DNA from: Streptomyces sp. GESEQ-4
GTDB lineage: Bacteria > Actinomycetota > Actinomycetes > Streptomycetales > Streptomycetaceae
DNA: 64,000 bases
Reading direction: 5' to 3'
Assembly: GCF_017948455.1 (NCBI RefSeq)
Contig: NZ_JAFFSU010000001.1
Location: 1-64,000, forward strand
The position numbers were made by a program, and so were the translations under genes. Shown piece after piece: positions 33,469-42,128 of this stretch. Numbering within the stretch: position 1 is the first letter of the stretch; every line of letters starts with the position of its first letter. The notes below the pieces were generated by a model. It worked only from the letters and a program-made list of their open reading frames with translations. It was not told the DNA's origin and searched no databases.

Positions 33469-35907
33469 TCACTCGCCCGGGTGGGAGAGCTCGATGTCGT
33501 GGCTTTCCACTCCGGAGCCGTGCACGGTCAGGTGGGTGGCCATCGGCGGGTAGCCGGCCGCCGTGACCGTGTACTCGCCGCCGTCCAGGTCGGTGAAGGC
33601 GTAGCCGCCGTCCTCGCCAGTGGTCGCGGTGGCCACCACGTTGCCGGCCGCGTCGACGAGCGTGACCCGCGCGTCGTTGAGCGGTCGGCCCGCGGCTTGG
33701 ATCACGCCCTGCACCTGCAGGCCGGAGGACAGTTCGACCTCGGTCCTGGTGACGCCCTGCGGGGCGATCTCGACAGGCAGCGCGATCGGCCGGTACCCGG
33801 CCGCGGTCACCGCTAGGGTCAACTGGCCGGCCACCAGCTCGGCGAAGCTGAAGGCGCCGTCCGTGTCGGTCAGCCCGGCGGCGAGCACGTCGCCGCGCAC
33901 GTCGGCCGCGACCACCATGGCGCCGCCGATCGGCTCCTTGTGGTCGGCCGAGGTGACTGTGCCGACCAGGCCGCTGGTGCCGGAGAGCAGGATGTCGTAC
34001 GAGGCCGACTCGTCGCCGAGCACCACCGTGGAGGCCTGTGGCTGATAGCCGTTGGCGGAGGCGATGAGCACGTAGCTGCCCGCGCGCGGCGCGTCCACCG
34101 TGTACGAACCGTCCGTGTGGGCCAGCACGCGGCCCAACTGACGCCCGCCCAGCGAGATCAGAGTGACAGCCGCCCCGGGAACGGGTGCCGACTCGGCGCC
34201 GATGACGTAGCCGCTGACCGGGACGCCGTCGGAGGAACGGACCTCGGGCATCGTCGGCGCGGCGGACTGGCTCGGCACCTTCCCGTCGGTCTCCTCGGTC
34301 TCGTCGGCCTCGGTGTTCTCGATGTTCTCGTCGTGCCCGTCCTTCCGGCCTCGGAGGCCGAACGCCGCTAGGGCGGCGCCCACGAGGGCGAGGATGCCGG
34401 TGACCAGGACGGCGGTGTGGACGCCGTTCATGAAGGCGGTGTGGCTGCCCTCCACCACGGCCGCCCTGAGCTGTGCGGGCATCGCGTCGGAGACCGGGGC
34501 GACGCCCATCGCGACCGCGTCCTTCGCCTCCTCGAGACGAGCGGCGACCGAGCCGGGCACGCCCGCGTCGGTCAGCGAGTCGGTGAGCGTGGAGCCGACG
34601 CGGCTGCTGATGATCGAGACGAGCACCGAGGTGCCGAGCGCGCCGCCGATCTGCAGCGAGGTGGCCTGGAGGCCACCCGCGACGCCGCCGTCCTTGACGG
34701 GCGCGTTGCCGACGATCGCGTCGGACGACGCGGCCATCACCATGCCGACACCGAGGCCGAGCGCGGCGAACGGCGGCCACATGGTGGCGTACGAGGAGTC
34801 GGCGCTCCACGCGAGCATCGCGAACGCGGCGCCGGCCTGCAGCACCATCCCCAGCGGCATGGTCAGACGCGGGCCGAACCTCTCGGTGAGCTTCGCGCCG
34901 AGCGGCGAGGCCACCATGGAGACGAGGCTGAGCGGCAGGGTGCGCACCCCGGCCTCGACGGGCGTGAAGCCGCGTACGTTCTGCAGGTACAGCATCACGA
35001 AGAAGATCACGCCGAGCAGGATGAAGAAGTTCAGCGCGGTGACGACCGTACCGATGGTCAGGGCCGGGTTGCGGAACAGGCGCATGGGCAGGAGAGGGTG
35101 CGCGACGCGGGTCTCGTACCAGCCGAAGAGGACCAGGACGACGACACCGCCGACGATCGCGCCGAGCGTGCCGGCCGAAGTCCAGCCCCACGTCTCGCCC
35201 TTGACGACGCCGAAGACGACGGCGAGCAGTCCGAGCGCGAGCAGCACGACGCCAGGCACGTCGAACTTCTCGCTCGCGGCGGCCTCGTTCCTGGACTGCG
35301 GCAGCACCACGAGGCCGAAGACGAGGGCGATGACGCCGATGGGGGCGTTGATGTAGAAGACGGACTCCCAGTTGACGTGCTCGACGAGCAGTCCGCCGAC
35401 GATCGGGCCGAGCGCAGTGGAGACGGACGAGATCATCGCCCAGATGCCGACCGCCATGCCGAACTTCTTCGGCGGGAACACGGCGCGCAGCAGCGCGAGG
35501 GTGTTGGGCATGAGCAGCGCGCCGAAGAGACCCTGTACGGCGCGGAAGGCGATGACGCCCTCGACCGTGCCGACGAGGCCGATCGCGACGGACGCGATGG
35601 TGAATCCGACGACGCCGACGAGGTAGAGGGTGCGGCGCCCGAAGCGGTCGCCGAGCTTGCCGCCGAGGATGAGGGCGGCGGCGAGGGCGAGCAGGTAGGA
35701 GTTGGTGACCCACTGCAATTCGGCGGTGGTGGCGTTGAGGTCGCGGGCGATCTCCGCATTGGCGATCGAGACGACCGAGCCGTCGAGGCCGACCATGAAC
35801 AGGCCGAACGCGACGGCGACCAGCGTCAGCCAGGGGTTGGCGCGAAGACCGCGGGGGTGGGGGTCGGAAACGGGAGTGGACGCTGTGGAAACAGCGGTGA
35901 CAGACAT
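33469..35907 (-). CDS. MFS drug exporter (EmrB/QacA type) fused to carboxypeptidase-regulatory-like repeats
   Basis: An 812-residue protein. Residues about 25-530 form a 14-helix DHA2 transporter, with motif A GGKLGDRFGRRT and the FRAVQGLFGA motif. After a charged linker (about 535-570) come three or four beta-sandwich repeats of the carboxypeptidase-regulatory-like type (DGSYTVDAPRAGSY, DGAFSFAELVAGQL, DGGYAFTDLDGGEY). DHA2 pumps end at about 500 residues, so the tail is an addition, and with 14 helices it should face the cytosol. ATG 35907 has GAGGAC upstream. A MarR gene lies upstream on the same strand. Confidence 0.9.
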   Translation of the reverse strand: MSVTAVSTASTPVSDPHPRGLRANPWLTLVAVAFGLFMVGLDGSVVSIANAEIARDLNATTAELQWVTNSYLLALAAALILGGKLGDRFGRRTLYLVGVVGFTIASVAIGLVGTVEGVIAFRAVQGLFGALLMPNTLALLRAVFPPKKFGMAVGIWAMISSVSTALGPIVGGLLVEHVNWESVFYINAPIGVIALVFGLVVLPQSRNEAAASEKFDVPGVVLLALGLLAVVFGVVKGETWGWTSAGTLGAIVGGVVVLVLFGWYETRVAHPLLPMRLFRNPALTIGTVVTALNFFILLGVIFFVMLYLQNVRGFTPVEAGVRTLPLSLVSMVASPLGAKLTERFGPRLTMPLGMVLQAGAAFAMLAWSADSSYATMWPPFAALGLGVGMVMAASSDAIVGNAPVKDGGVAGGLQATSLQIGGALGTSVLVSIISSRVGSTLTDSLTDAGVPGSVAARLEEAKDAVAMGVAPVSDAMPAQLRAAVVEGSHTAFMNGVHTAVLVTGILALVGAALAAFGLRGRKDGHDENIENTEADETEETDGKVPSQSAAPTMPEVRSSDGVPVSGYVIGAESAPVPGAAVTLISLGGRQLGRVLAHTDGSYTVDAPRAGSYVLIASANGYQPQASTVVLGDESASYDILLSGTSGLVGTVTSADHKEPIGGAMVVAADVRGDVLAAGLTDTDGAFSFAELVAGQLTLAVTAAGYRPIALPVEIAPQGVTRTEVELSSGLQVQGVIQAAGRPLNDARVTLVDAAGNVVATATTGEDGGYAFTDLDGGEYTVTAAGYPPMATHLTVHGSGVESHDIELSHPGE

Positions 35908-36054
35908 GTGTGAGCTGTCCTCGGGACGTGCGGCGCGCGACTGTTGGCGCGTGGACATGTGCGGGGGAGCTGTGTAGGCGAGCAGCGCAGCCGGCCCTGC
36001 CGCCGTGGTGGCAGTGGCAGGGGCAGTAGGCGTACGGGAAGCGGGATCGACCGG

Positions 36055-36534
36055 TCAGGCGGAGTGGTCGCGCAGGCGCCGGGCGAGAGCTTCGAGGGCG
36101 CCGAGCGCCGAGCCGAGGGCGTCGCGGTCGCCGTCGGTGAGGGTGCGGAGCGCGGACGCGAGCTGCGCCGCCGCGATGTTCTCGACCTCGCCGATACGTT
36201 GACGCGCCGTGGCGGTGACGCACAGGTGCGCCACACGCTTGTCGCTGTCGTCCTGACGCCGTTCCAGCAGGCCCGCTTCGGTGAGGCGGGTGACCAGGGC
36301 GCTGACGTTGTTCGGCATCATCCGCAGCGCGTCGGCCGCCTCGTGGACGGTCGCGCCGTCGTGCTCGGCGACGTACTGAAGCAGGGCCAACTGCCGCTCG
36401 GGGAGCTTGGGATAGGGCAGCCGCCGGTCGATGCCCTGTTTGATGTACCGGTTCAGCGCGGGCAGACACGCCACGAGGCCTGCGGCCACATGGTCGACGC
36501 CCTGGCTCGGGCGAGCCTCGCTGGTTCCGGTCAC
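36055..36534 (-). CDS. MarR-family regulator, probably of the MFS exporter
   Basis: A 159-residue winged helix regulator (LPERQLALLQYVAE, MMPNNVSALVTRLTEAGLLE, wing QDDSDKRVAHLCVT). It precedes the exporter gene by 147 bases on the same strand, the usual arrangement for a drug-sensing repressor and its pump. The GTG start at 36534 lies only some 2 bases beyond the transcription start predicted from the promoter at 36543-36570, so the message may be leaderless. Confidence 0.88.
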   Translation of the reverse strand: MTGTSEARPSQGVDHVAAGLVACLPALNRYIKQGIDRRLPYPKLPERQLALLQYVAEHDGATVHEAADALRMMPNNVSALVTRLTEAGLLERRQDDSDKRVAHLCVTATARQRIGEVENIAAAQLASALRTLTDGDRDALGSALGALEALARRLRDHSA

Positions 36535-36542
36535 GGCGCCAC

Positions 36543-36570
36543 GTTATCTATGGCGAGAAACCTATGTCAA
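36543..36570 (-). promoter_or_regulatory. Sigma70-type promoter for the MarR-MFS genes
   Basis: On the minus strand TTGACA (36570-36565) and GATAAC (36548-36543) are spaced by 16 bases. The start point would fall about at 36536, next to the GTG start codon at 36534. The match is by eye. Confidence 0.5.
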
Positions 36571-36627
36571 AATACTCATTGAGGCCGACGAGCATCACCG
36601 ACGAGCATCGCCATCGACTGAGCGATG

Positions 36628-37467
36628 TCAGGGGGTGAGCTGCTGGTGGCCGATGACGGAGAGCAGTTCGAGTTTGCTGTGGCTCTCCGTGCCGGGGCGT
36701 GTGGTCAGCACCACCAGGGTCTGGGCGCGGTTCTCGGTGAACAGGAGCTGGGCGTCGACGTCGATGCGGCCGAGTTCGGGATGGAGGACGGTCTTGCAGT
36801 CGTCGTAGCGCTGCGCGACCTCCTGGAGTTCCCACATGCGGACGAACTCGGGGCTGTGTTCATGGAGTTCGGCGAGGATGCGGGCGGCTCGGGGGGTGTC
36901 GCTGCCGGCTGTCAGCGCGGCCCGCAGGCGCGCCGCATTGGCACGGCCGTGGTGTTCGTGGACGTCCTCGGGATACACCAGACGTTCGGCCGGGTCCATG
37001 AACCAGCGGTAGTAGCCGCTGCTGGCCAGACCGGTGTGGCGGGTCAGGTCGCCGACCAGCGCGACGGCCAACGGGTTCATTGCGAGGGTGTCGAGCAGGT
37101 CCGTCTGCACCAGGGCCGGGGAGTCGTCCAGGCGGTCCAGGACCCGCATCAGCGTCGGGCTGACGTGCTCGGAGCGGTGGAAGCGGGCCGGGGCGTTGTG
37201 GCCGATGAGGACGAAGAGATGGTCGCGTTCGTCCGGGGTCAGCCGCAGCGCCCTGGCGAGAGCCGATGTGATCTGGACGGAGGGCTGCGGAGCACGCTGC
37301 TGTTCCAGCCGGGCGTAGTAGTCGGTGGACATACCGGCGAGTTGCGCGACCTCCTCGCGGCGCAGCCCCTGCGTACGCCTGCGCCGCCCCTCGACCAGCC
37401 CGACATCGCGGGGGCGCAACACATCCCGCCTGCGGCGCAGGAATTCCGCCAGTGCCTTCTTGTCCAT
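36628..37467 (-). CDS. XRE regulator with MmyB-type ligand domain
   Basis: A 279-residue regulator. Residues about 5-80 form a helix-turn-helix (REEVAQLAGMSTDYYARLEQ) and the rest an MmyB-like PAS-type ligand domain (SGYYRWFMDPAERLVYPEDV, then RIDVDAQLLF). ATG 37467 is chosen because the domain starts there. In streptomycetes such regulators usually control a neighbouring SDR gene; here the SDR lies upstream on the same strand and both genes carry the same 20-bp upstream sequence. Confidence 0.88.
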   Translation of the reverse strand: MDKKALAEFLRRRRDVLRPRDVGLVEGRRRRTQGLRREEVAQLAGMSTDYYARLEQQRAPQPSVQITSALARALRLTPDERDHLFVLIGHNAPARFHRSEHVSPTLMRVLDRLDDSPALVQTDLLDTLAMNPLAVALVGDLTRHTGLASSGYYRWFMDPAERLVYPEDVHEHHGRANAARLRAALTAGSDTPRAARILAELHEHSPEFVRMWELQEVAQRYDDCKTVLHPELGRIDVDAQLLFTENRAQTLVVLTTRPGTESHSKLELLSVIGHQQLTP

Positions 37468-37500
37468 GCCCCCATCCTCGCCGCATCCCGCCCCCCTATC

Positions 37501-37520
37501 CAGAGACCGCCGATCCATGG
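37501..37520. promoter_or_regulatory. 20-bp element, copy 1, upstream of the XRE-MmyB gene
   Basis: CAGAGACCGCCGATCCATGG lies 34 bases before the regulator start. Its exact reverse complement occurs at 38494-38513 upstream of the SDR gene. All 20 positions agree and flanks do not, so this looks like a shared operator. Confidence 0.65.
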
Positions 37521-37652
37521 CTGAGCAGCACCCTCCAGCCCACGGCCTGACCGCGCTCGCGTGTCCGCCGGCACTCAGGGCGGAGCCGGTCGCCTCCGGT
37601 CCGACGACCGGGGCGCGTTCGTCCGTGTTTCGCGACGGTCGTTCCAGATCGG

Positions 37653-38402
37653 TCAGCTGCCGCTGATCATGGCGAGGACGTCGTCGTAGGAGCCGGTGGC
37701 CACCGCGTCGCGGATGAACCTGGCGCGCTCGACGACCAGTTCCTTCGCGTCAGGCTTCTCGCGCAGCAGATCGAGGGCCTCGGTGAGGAAGTCGTCCAAC
37801 GGCATGGCCTGGTCGCTGTCCTGCTGGCCCAGCAGCGTCGTACGCACGCCCGGCGGGACCACCTCGATCACCTGGACGCCGGCGTCGGCACCGGCGAGCT
37901 GGATGCGCAGGCTCTCGGAGAAGGAGTGCAGCGCGGCCTTGGTCGCGCTGTAGGTCGGGGTGACCTGGAACGGTACGAACGCCAGCGCGGAGGTGACGTT
38001 CATGACGACCGCGTCGTCCTTGCCCACCAGCAGCGGCAGGAAGGCGTACGTCATCCGGATCGTGCCGAGCAGATTGGTCGTGACGTGATCCTCGGCGACC
38101 TGGAGTCCGGCCGGGTCGAGGAGGTTCTCCAACTGCATGATGCCGGCGTTGTTGACCAGGACGTTCAGCCCCGGGTGGCTCGCCGCCACGGTCTCGCGGG
38201 CCCGGGCGATCGAGTCGGGGTCCGCGACATCGAGGACGAGCGCGTCGATGCCCGGGTGCTCGGCCGTGATCTCGTCGAGGAGTTCCTTGCGCCGGCCGGC
38301 GACGATCACCTTGTTGCCGGCCTCGTGCAGGCGCAGGGCCAGGCCGAGGCCGATGCCCGAGGTGCCGCCGGTGATCAGGATCGTGTTGCCGGTCATCTTC
38401 AT
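37653..38402 (-). CDS. Short-chain dehydrogenase/reductase (DltE-like)
   Basis: A 249-residue NAD(P)-dependent oxidoreductase. The TGGTSGIG cofactor motif, NNAG, the catalytic Ser in NVTSA and the YSATK catalytic pair are all intact. It resembles DltE-type SDRs that are often controlled by XRE-MmyB regulators. Substrate unknown. Its upstream region holds copy 2 of the shared 20-bp element. Confidence 0.88.
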   Translation of the reverse strand: MKMTGNTILITGGTSGIGLGLALRLHEAGNKVIVAGRRKELLDEITAEHPGIDALVLDVADPDSIARARETVAASHPGLNVLVNNAGIMQLENLLDPAGLQVAEDHVTTNLLGTIRMTYAFLPLLVGKDDAVVMNVTSALAFVPFQVTPTYSATKAALHSFSESLRIQLAGADAGVQVIEVVPPGVRTTLLGQQDSDQAMPLDDFLTEALDLLREKPDAKELVVERARFIRDAVATGSYDDVLAMISGS

Positions 38403-38493
38403 GGGGTCTTGCTCCTTCGGTACGGCGGGCCGGTGAGCGCCCGCAGCCCCGACCGTAGGAGCGCCCGCGCAGGGGTGGGAGAGGAAGGTTTAT

Positions 38494-38513
38494 CCATGGA
38501 TCGGCGGTCTCTG
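38494..38513. promoter_or_regulatory. 20-bp element, copy 2, upstream of the SDR gene
   Basis: Exact reverse complement of the element at 37501-37520. It lies 92 bases before the SDR start, within the 362-base gap to the cold shock gene. The remainder of that gap (38514-38764) is probably the promoter and long leader of the cold shock gene; no other gene is seen there. Confidence 0.65.
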
Positions 38514-38764
38514 CCTGGCGGAGTGGTCCCGTCCTGGTTGGTCGTCGGTACGTCACGCTGCGGCAGGCGGCGGGAATGAATCCGGCGGGGGGCGGGTTGT
38601 ACGGGGCGGTCGTAGTTTTTGTGTCTGTGTTTCACCGCACGCTCGCGAAGAACGATGTCGCGGGCGCCGCCTTCTTTCAGGGAACTGGAGAAGTAGCGTC
38701 CAGGCCGGCCCGGGGCACCGCACGGTGCGGGTCCCGTACCCCAGCCCCTGCAAGGAGCAACAAA

Positions 38765-38968
38765 ATGACTCAGGGAACCGTCAAGTGGTTCAACGCCGAG
38801 AAGGGCTTCGGCTTCATCGCCCAGGCCGAGGGCGGCCCGGACGTCTTCGTGCACTACTCGGAGATCGACAGCTCCGGCTTCCGTAGCCTCGAGGAGAACC
38901 AGCACGTGGAGTTCGAGATCGTCCAGGGCCCCAAGGGCCCGCAGGCCTCGCACGTCCGCGCCATCTGA
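38765..38968 (+). CDS. Cold shock domain protein (CspA family)
   Basis: A 67-residue single-domain RNA chaperone. RNP1 reads KGFGFIAQ and RNP2 DVFVHY, and the length is standard. It binds single-stranded RNA and DNA in the cytoplasm. ATG 38765 follows AAGGAG. A long upstream leader is typical for csp messages, and a strong hairpin follows the gene. Confidence 0.95.
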   Translation: MTQGTVKWFNAEKGFGFIAQAEGGPDVFVHYSEIDSSGFRSLEENQHVEFEIVQGPKGPQASHVRAI

Positions 38969-39008
38969 GACCTGGCGGGCAATACCTGCCGGACATCTCT
39001 TGATGCCA

Positions 39009-39034
39009 GGGCCGGCGCCACACGGCGCCGGCCC
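39009..39034 (+). terminator. Hairpin terminator between the cold shock and HxlR genes
   Basis: An 11-bp perfect stem (GGGCCGGCGCC with GGCGCCGGCCC) closes an ACAC loop, 40 bases after the cold shock stop and 5 bases before the end of the convergent HxlR gene. It can serve both. Confidence 0.75.
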
Positions 39035-39039
39035 CAGTC

Positions 39040-39546
39040 TTACGCCTCCGCGGGAGTGGTCGGTCGTGTCGCATATCGATGGCGCATGGCGTCGCTGGCC
39101 GCAGGGCCCGCGGTGAAGACGTAGGTGTCGCTGTCGTCGAGTCGGCGGCCCGTCCTGGCGTCGACGACGACGGGCTCGACTTCCTCGCCGCTGTGCGCGT
39201 CGATGAGGATCATGCTGCGTTCGGCCGGTGTCAGGCGGGAGTTACCCCACGCGGCCAGGGCGACGATCACCGGTCGGAGGGAGCGCCCGAGTTCGGTGAG
39301 GACGTACTCGTGGCGTACGGGGTTGGTCTGGTAGGGCCGGCGCTCCAGTAGTCCGTCGGCGACGAGGGTTTTCAGCCGGGTGGTGAGCATGCTGGAGGAG
39401 ATGCCCAGGCTCTCCTGGAACTGGTCGAAGCGCGTGTAGCCGTCGAAGGCGTCGTGGAGGATCAGCAGCGTCCACCACTCGCCTACGTGTTCCACCGTCG
39501 TGGACAGCGGGCACTCCCGGTCTTCCAGCCTGATCCGGCTTGCCAC
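39040..39546 (-). CDS. HxlR-family regulator
   Basis: A 168-residue winged helix protein of the HxlR type: conserved Cys in DRECPLS, then WWTLLILHDAFDGYTRFDQF and ISSSMLTTRLKTLVADGLLE. GTG 39546 is preferred to the ATG at 39555 because GAGGGG then has proper spacing. A C-terminal extension (~55 residues) beyond the usual ~110 is present. It is divergent from an SDR gene with a large inverted repeat between them, the usual HxlR arrangement. Confidence 0.88.
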   Translation of the reverse strand: MASRIRLEDRECPLSTTVEHVGEWWTLLILHDAFDGYTRFDQFQESLGISSSMLTTRLKTLVADGLLERRPYQTNPVRHEYVLTELGRSLRPVIVALAAWGNSRLTPAERSMILIDAHSGEEVEPVVVDARTGRRLDDSDTYVFTAGPAASDAMRHRYATRPTTPAEA

Positions 39547-39562
39547 GGCGACCATCCCCTCA

Positions 39563-39607
39563 GTTACTGCTAAAGTCGAAGTTAGTAGCTTCCATTTTAG
39601 CAGTAAC
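39563..39607. promoter_or_regulatory. 12-bp inverted repeat between HxlR and SDR genes
   Basis: GTTACTGCTAAA (39563-39574) and TTTAGCAGTAAC (39596-39607) are exact inverted copies 21 bases apart; a weaker symmetry GAAG/CTTC lies between them. The site is AT-rich against its surroundings and begins 17 bases from the HxlR start. Probable HxlR operator controlling both directions. Confidence 0.72.
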
Positions 39608-39666
39608 GACGGGGGCGGTGCCTTTGGTGTGCCTTTGGCGCCCGCAGCCCGGGATCGGAGCACACC

Positions 39667-40452
39667 GTGACCACACCCATCAGCGAATCCCTCGAAGGCC
39701 GACGCGCTCTGGTCACCGGCGGCACCAAAGGCACGGGAGCCGCCATCGCCCGACGTCTCGCCCAGGCCGGCGCGACCGTCCTGGTCACCGCCCGCAGCCG
39801 CCCCGACGACGTCGAAGAGAAGACGTTCATCACCGCCGATCTGTCCACGGCCCAGGGCGCCGCCCATGTCGCCGCCGAGGTGGACGCCCGTGTGGGAGGC
39901 GTCGACATCCTGGTCAACACCCTCGGCGGATCCGAGGCGCCGGCCGGAGGGTTCGCGGCGCTCGGCGAGGACGACTGGGCCAGGGAGCTGAACACCAATC
40001 TGCTGGCCGCCGTCCGCCTGGACCGCGCGCTCCTGCCCCACATGATCGCCACGGCCAAGGGCGTGATCGTGCACGTCACCTCGATCCAGCGCCGCATGCC
40101 GCTGTGGAACGGCACCCTGGCCTACGCCGCCGCCAAGGCCGCCCTGACCACGTACAGCAAGGGCCTGGCCAACGAGGTCGCCTCGCACGGCGTCCGCGTC
40201 AACACCGTCTCGCCCGGCTTCGTGCAGACCTCGGCCGCCGACCACCTCGTCGCCCGGATCGCCCGCGACGCGGACATCACCCAGGAAGCGGCGCTGGGCC
40301 GGCTCATGGACTCCCTGGGCGGCATCCCGCTGGGCCGTCCCAACCGGCCCGATGAGGTCGCCGAACTCGTCGCGTTCCTCGTCTCCGACCGCGCCTCGGC
40401 CATCGTCGGCGCCGAACACGTCATCGACGGCGGCACCACCCCCACCGTCTGA
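39667..40452 (+). CDS. Short-chain dehydrogenase/reductase
   Basis: A 261-residue SDR with TGGTKGTG cofactor motif, catalytic Ser in HVTSIQ, YAAAK catalytic pair and the late GGTT end. GTG 39667 has GGAG upstream. It is divergent from the HxlR gene and 25 bases ahead of a SnoaL-like gene, forming a small detoxification- or quinone-type module; substrate unknown. Confidence 0.88.
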   Translation: MTTPISESLEGRRALVTGGTKGTGAAIARRLAQAGATVLVTARSRPDDVEEKTFITADLSTAQGAAHVAAEVDARVGGVDILVNTLGGSEAPAGGFAALGEDDWARELNTNLLAAVRLDRALLPHMIATAKGVIVHVTSIQRRMPLWNGTLAYAAAKAALTTYSKGLANEVASHGVRVNTVSPGFVQTSAADHLVARIARDADITQEAALGRLMDSLGGIPLGRPNRPDEVAELVAFLVSDRASAIVGAEHVIDGGTTPTV

Positions 40453-40477
40453 ACCCGCCACCACCCCAAGGAGCGTC

Positions 40478-40837
40478 ATGCACGACAACCAGTCCCGAAC
40501 CAGCACCCAGGACACCCTGCCCGAGGTGATCACCCGCTACCTGAACGCGCACCGCGCCCACGACACCGCCGGCGCGATCACGGCGTTCACCCGCGAAGCC
40601 ACAGTGATCGACGACGGCCACACCTACGAGGGCGCCGAGGCGATCGGGGAGTGGCTCGACCGATCGGCCACCGAATTCAGCTACACGATCCACCTCACCG
40701 GCGCCCAGCAGACCGACGCGACCCGCTACATCGCCACCCACCACCTCGAGGGCGACTTCCCCGGCGGGACCGTCGATCTGCGCTACCAGTTCACACTCCA
40801 CGACGGCCTCATCGAACGCCTCGTCATCGAACCCTGA
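40478..40837 (+). CDS. SnoaL-like NTF2-fold protein
   Basis: A 119-residue cone-shaped alpha+beta protein (VITRYLNAHRAHDTAGAITA, then VIDDGHTYEGAEAI). Likely in operon with the SDR, with AAGGAG before its ATG. Small enzymes and stress proteins of this fold vary widely, so no function is assigned. Confidence 0.82.
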   Translation: MHDNQSRTSTQDTLPEVITRYLNAHRAHDTAGAITAFTREATVIDDGHTYEGAEAIGEWLDRSATEFSYTIHLTGAQQTDATRYIATHHLEGDFPGGTVDLRYQFTLHDGLIERLVIEP

Positions 40838-40864
40838 GTCCCTGGCGACGCCACCCGTTGCCGC

Positions 40865-42046
40865 CTATGTGGTCAGAGCACTGGCGGCCAGCACTGCCGC
40901 GAGGCCCTCTCGCAGGTCCTTGACGAAATACTCGGGAACCTCCAGCGACGGGAAATGTCCCCCGGTCTCCGGCGATCCCCAGTGGACGATCTGTCGGTAC
41001 CGCTCCTGTGCCCAGGGGCGCGGGCACTTCTCGACGTCGCGGGGATACATGGTGATTGCTGACGGGACGTCGACCCGGAGTTCGGGGTCCAGGGAGTTGT
41101 GGCTCTCGTAGTAGATGCGGGCCGCCGACGCGCCGGTCCGCGTCAGCCAGTACAGGGTGACGTCGTCGAGAACGCGGTCTTGGGAAATCGTCTCGAACGG
41201 GCTGTCCTCCGTGTCCGACCACTCGGCGAACTTGTCGAGGATCCAGGCAAGAAGTCCGACCGGCGAGTCGACGAGCGAGTAGCCGATGGTCTGCGGTCGG
41301 GTCGCCTGCTGTTTCGCGTACGCCGCGCGGTGGCGCCAGAAATCGCGGGTTCCCTCGGCCCACTCGCGCTCGACCGCCGTCAGCCCGTCCGTTGTCAGCC
41401 CGGGCGGCCCCTCCGCGAACGTGGTGTGGATGCCGAGTACGTGCGCCGGGAACCTGCCCGCGAGAACCGTGGTGATATTGCCGCCCCAGTCGCCGCCGTG
41501 GGCCACGAACTTGCTGTAGCCGAGCCTTCCCATCAGTTCCACCCATGCGGCCGCGATCTTTTCGGTTCCCCACCCGGTGGTGGCCGGCTTGTCGCTGTAA
41601 CCGAAGCCCGGCAGCGACGGGACCACGACGTGGAACGCCGGCGCGTCCGCGTCTTTCGGATCTGCCAGCTCGTCCACCACATCGATGAACCGAGCGACGC
41701 TGTCCGGCCAGCCGTGCGTCAAGATCAGCGGAGTGGCATCCGTGCGCGTGGATCGGCGGTGCAGGAAGTGGATTCCCAGGTCGTCAATGGTCGTGCGGAA
41801 CTGGCCGATCTGGTTGAGGCGCTCCTCGAACGCCCGCCAGTCGTACCCGGTGCGCCAGTAGTTCACGACATCGACGAGGTCGGCGAGCGGAACGCCCTGG
41901 TCCCATCGGCGAGGGTCGGGCGCGGGGCGATGGACCGTTTCGGCTTCCGGCAGCCGCGCCGCGGCCAATCGCGCGCGCAGTTCGTCGAGTTCGGCATCAG
42001 GTGCGTGGGCTTCAAATGCTTGCACGTCGCTGGTCGGACGGGGCAT
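40865..42046 (-). CDS. Epoxide hydrolase, EHN type
   Basis: A 393-residue epoxide hydrolase of the alpha/beta fold with the N-terminal EHN domain (residues about 7-110). HGWPDS forms the oxyanion loop, GGDWGG carries the nucleophile Asp, and GGHFPSLEVP the histidine. It hydrolyses epoxides to diols in the cytoplasm. ATG 42046 has AGGAGG upstream. Divergent from a CGNR regulator with two repeated operators between. Confidence 0.9.
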   Translation of the reverse strand: MPRPTSDVQAFEAHAPDAELDELRARLAAARLPEAETVHRPAPDPRRWDQGVPLADLVDVVNYWRTGYDWRAFEERLNQIGQFRTTIDDLGIHFLHRRSTRTDATPLILTHGWPDSVARFIDVVDELADPKDADAPAFHVVVPSLPGFGYSDKPATTGWGTEKIAAAWVELMGRLGYSKFVAHGGDWGGNITTVLAGRFPAHVLGIHTTFAEGPPGLTTDGLTAVEREWAEGTRDFWRHRAAYAKQQATRPQTIGYSLVDSPVGLLAWILDKFAEWSDTEDSPFETISQDRVLDDVTLYWLTRTGASAARIYYESHNSLDPELRVDVPSAITMYPRDVEKCPRPWAQERYRQIVHWGSPETGGHFPSLEVPEYFVKDLREGLAAVLAASALTT

Positions 42047-42066
42047 GAGACCTCCTGGCCATCGCG

Positions 42067-42127
42067 GAACCGGCTAAGACGGTTCTACTATGCCCTCGCG
42101 TCGGCGTGCAACCGGCTAAGGTGGTTC
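42067..42127. promoter_or_regulatory. Two direct copies of an 18-bp operator
   Basis: AACCGGCTAAGACGGTTC (42068-42085) and AACCGGCTAAGGTGGTTC (42110-42127) agree at 16 of 18 positions, 42 bases apart (four helical turns). Copy 1 is itself an inverted repeat (GAACCG/CGGTTC). Copy 2 ends one base before the CGNR start codon and contains its ribosome binding site, suggesting autorepression. Confidence 0.72.
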
Positions 42128-42128
42128 C

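Noticed and set aside
33224..36469. A 1081-codon open frame on the minus strand, in a different frame from the MFS gene
   Set aside because: It is an Arg/Pro-rich shadow of the MFS and MarR genes; GC-rich DNA leaves long frames open. The real proteins in the overlapping frame have clear domains.
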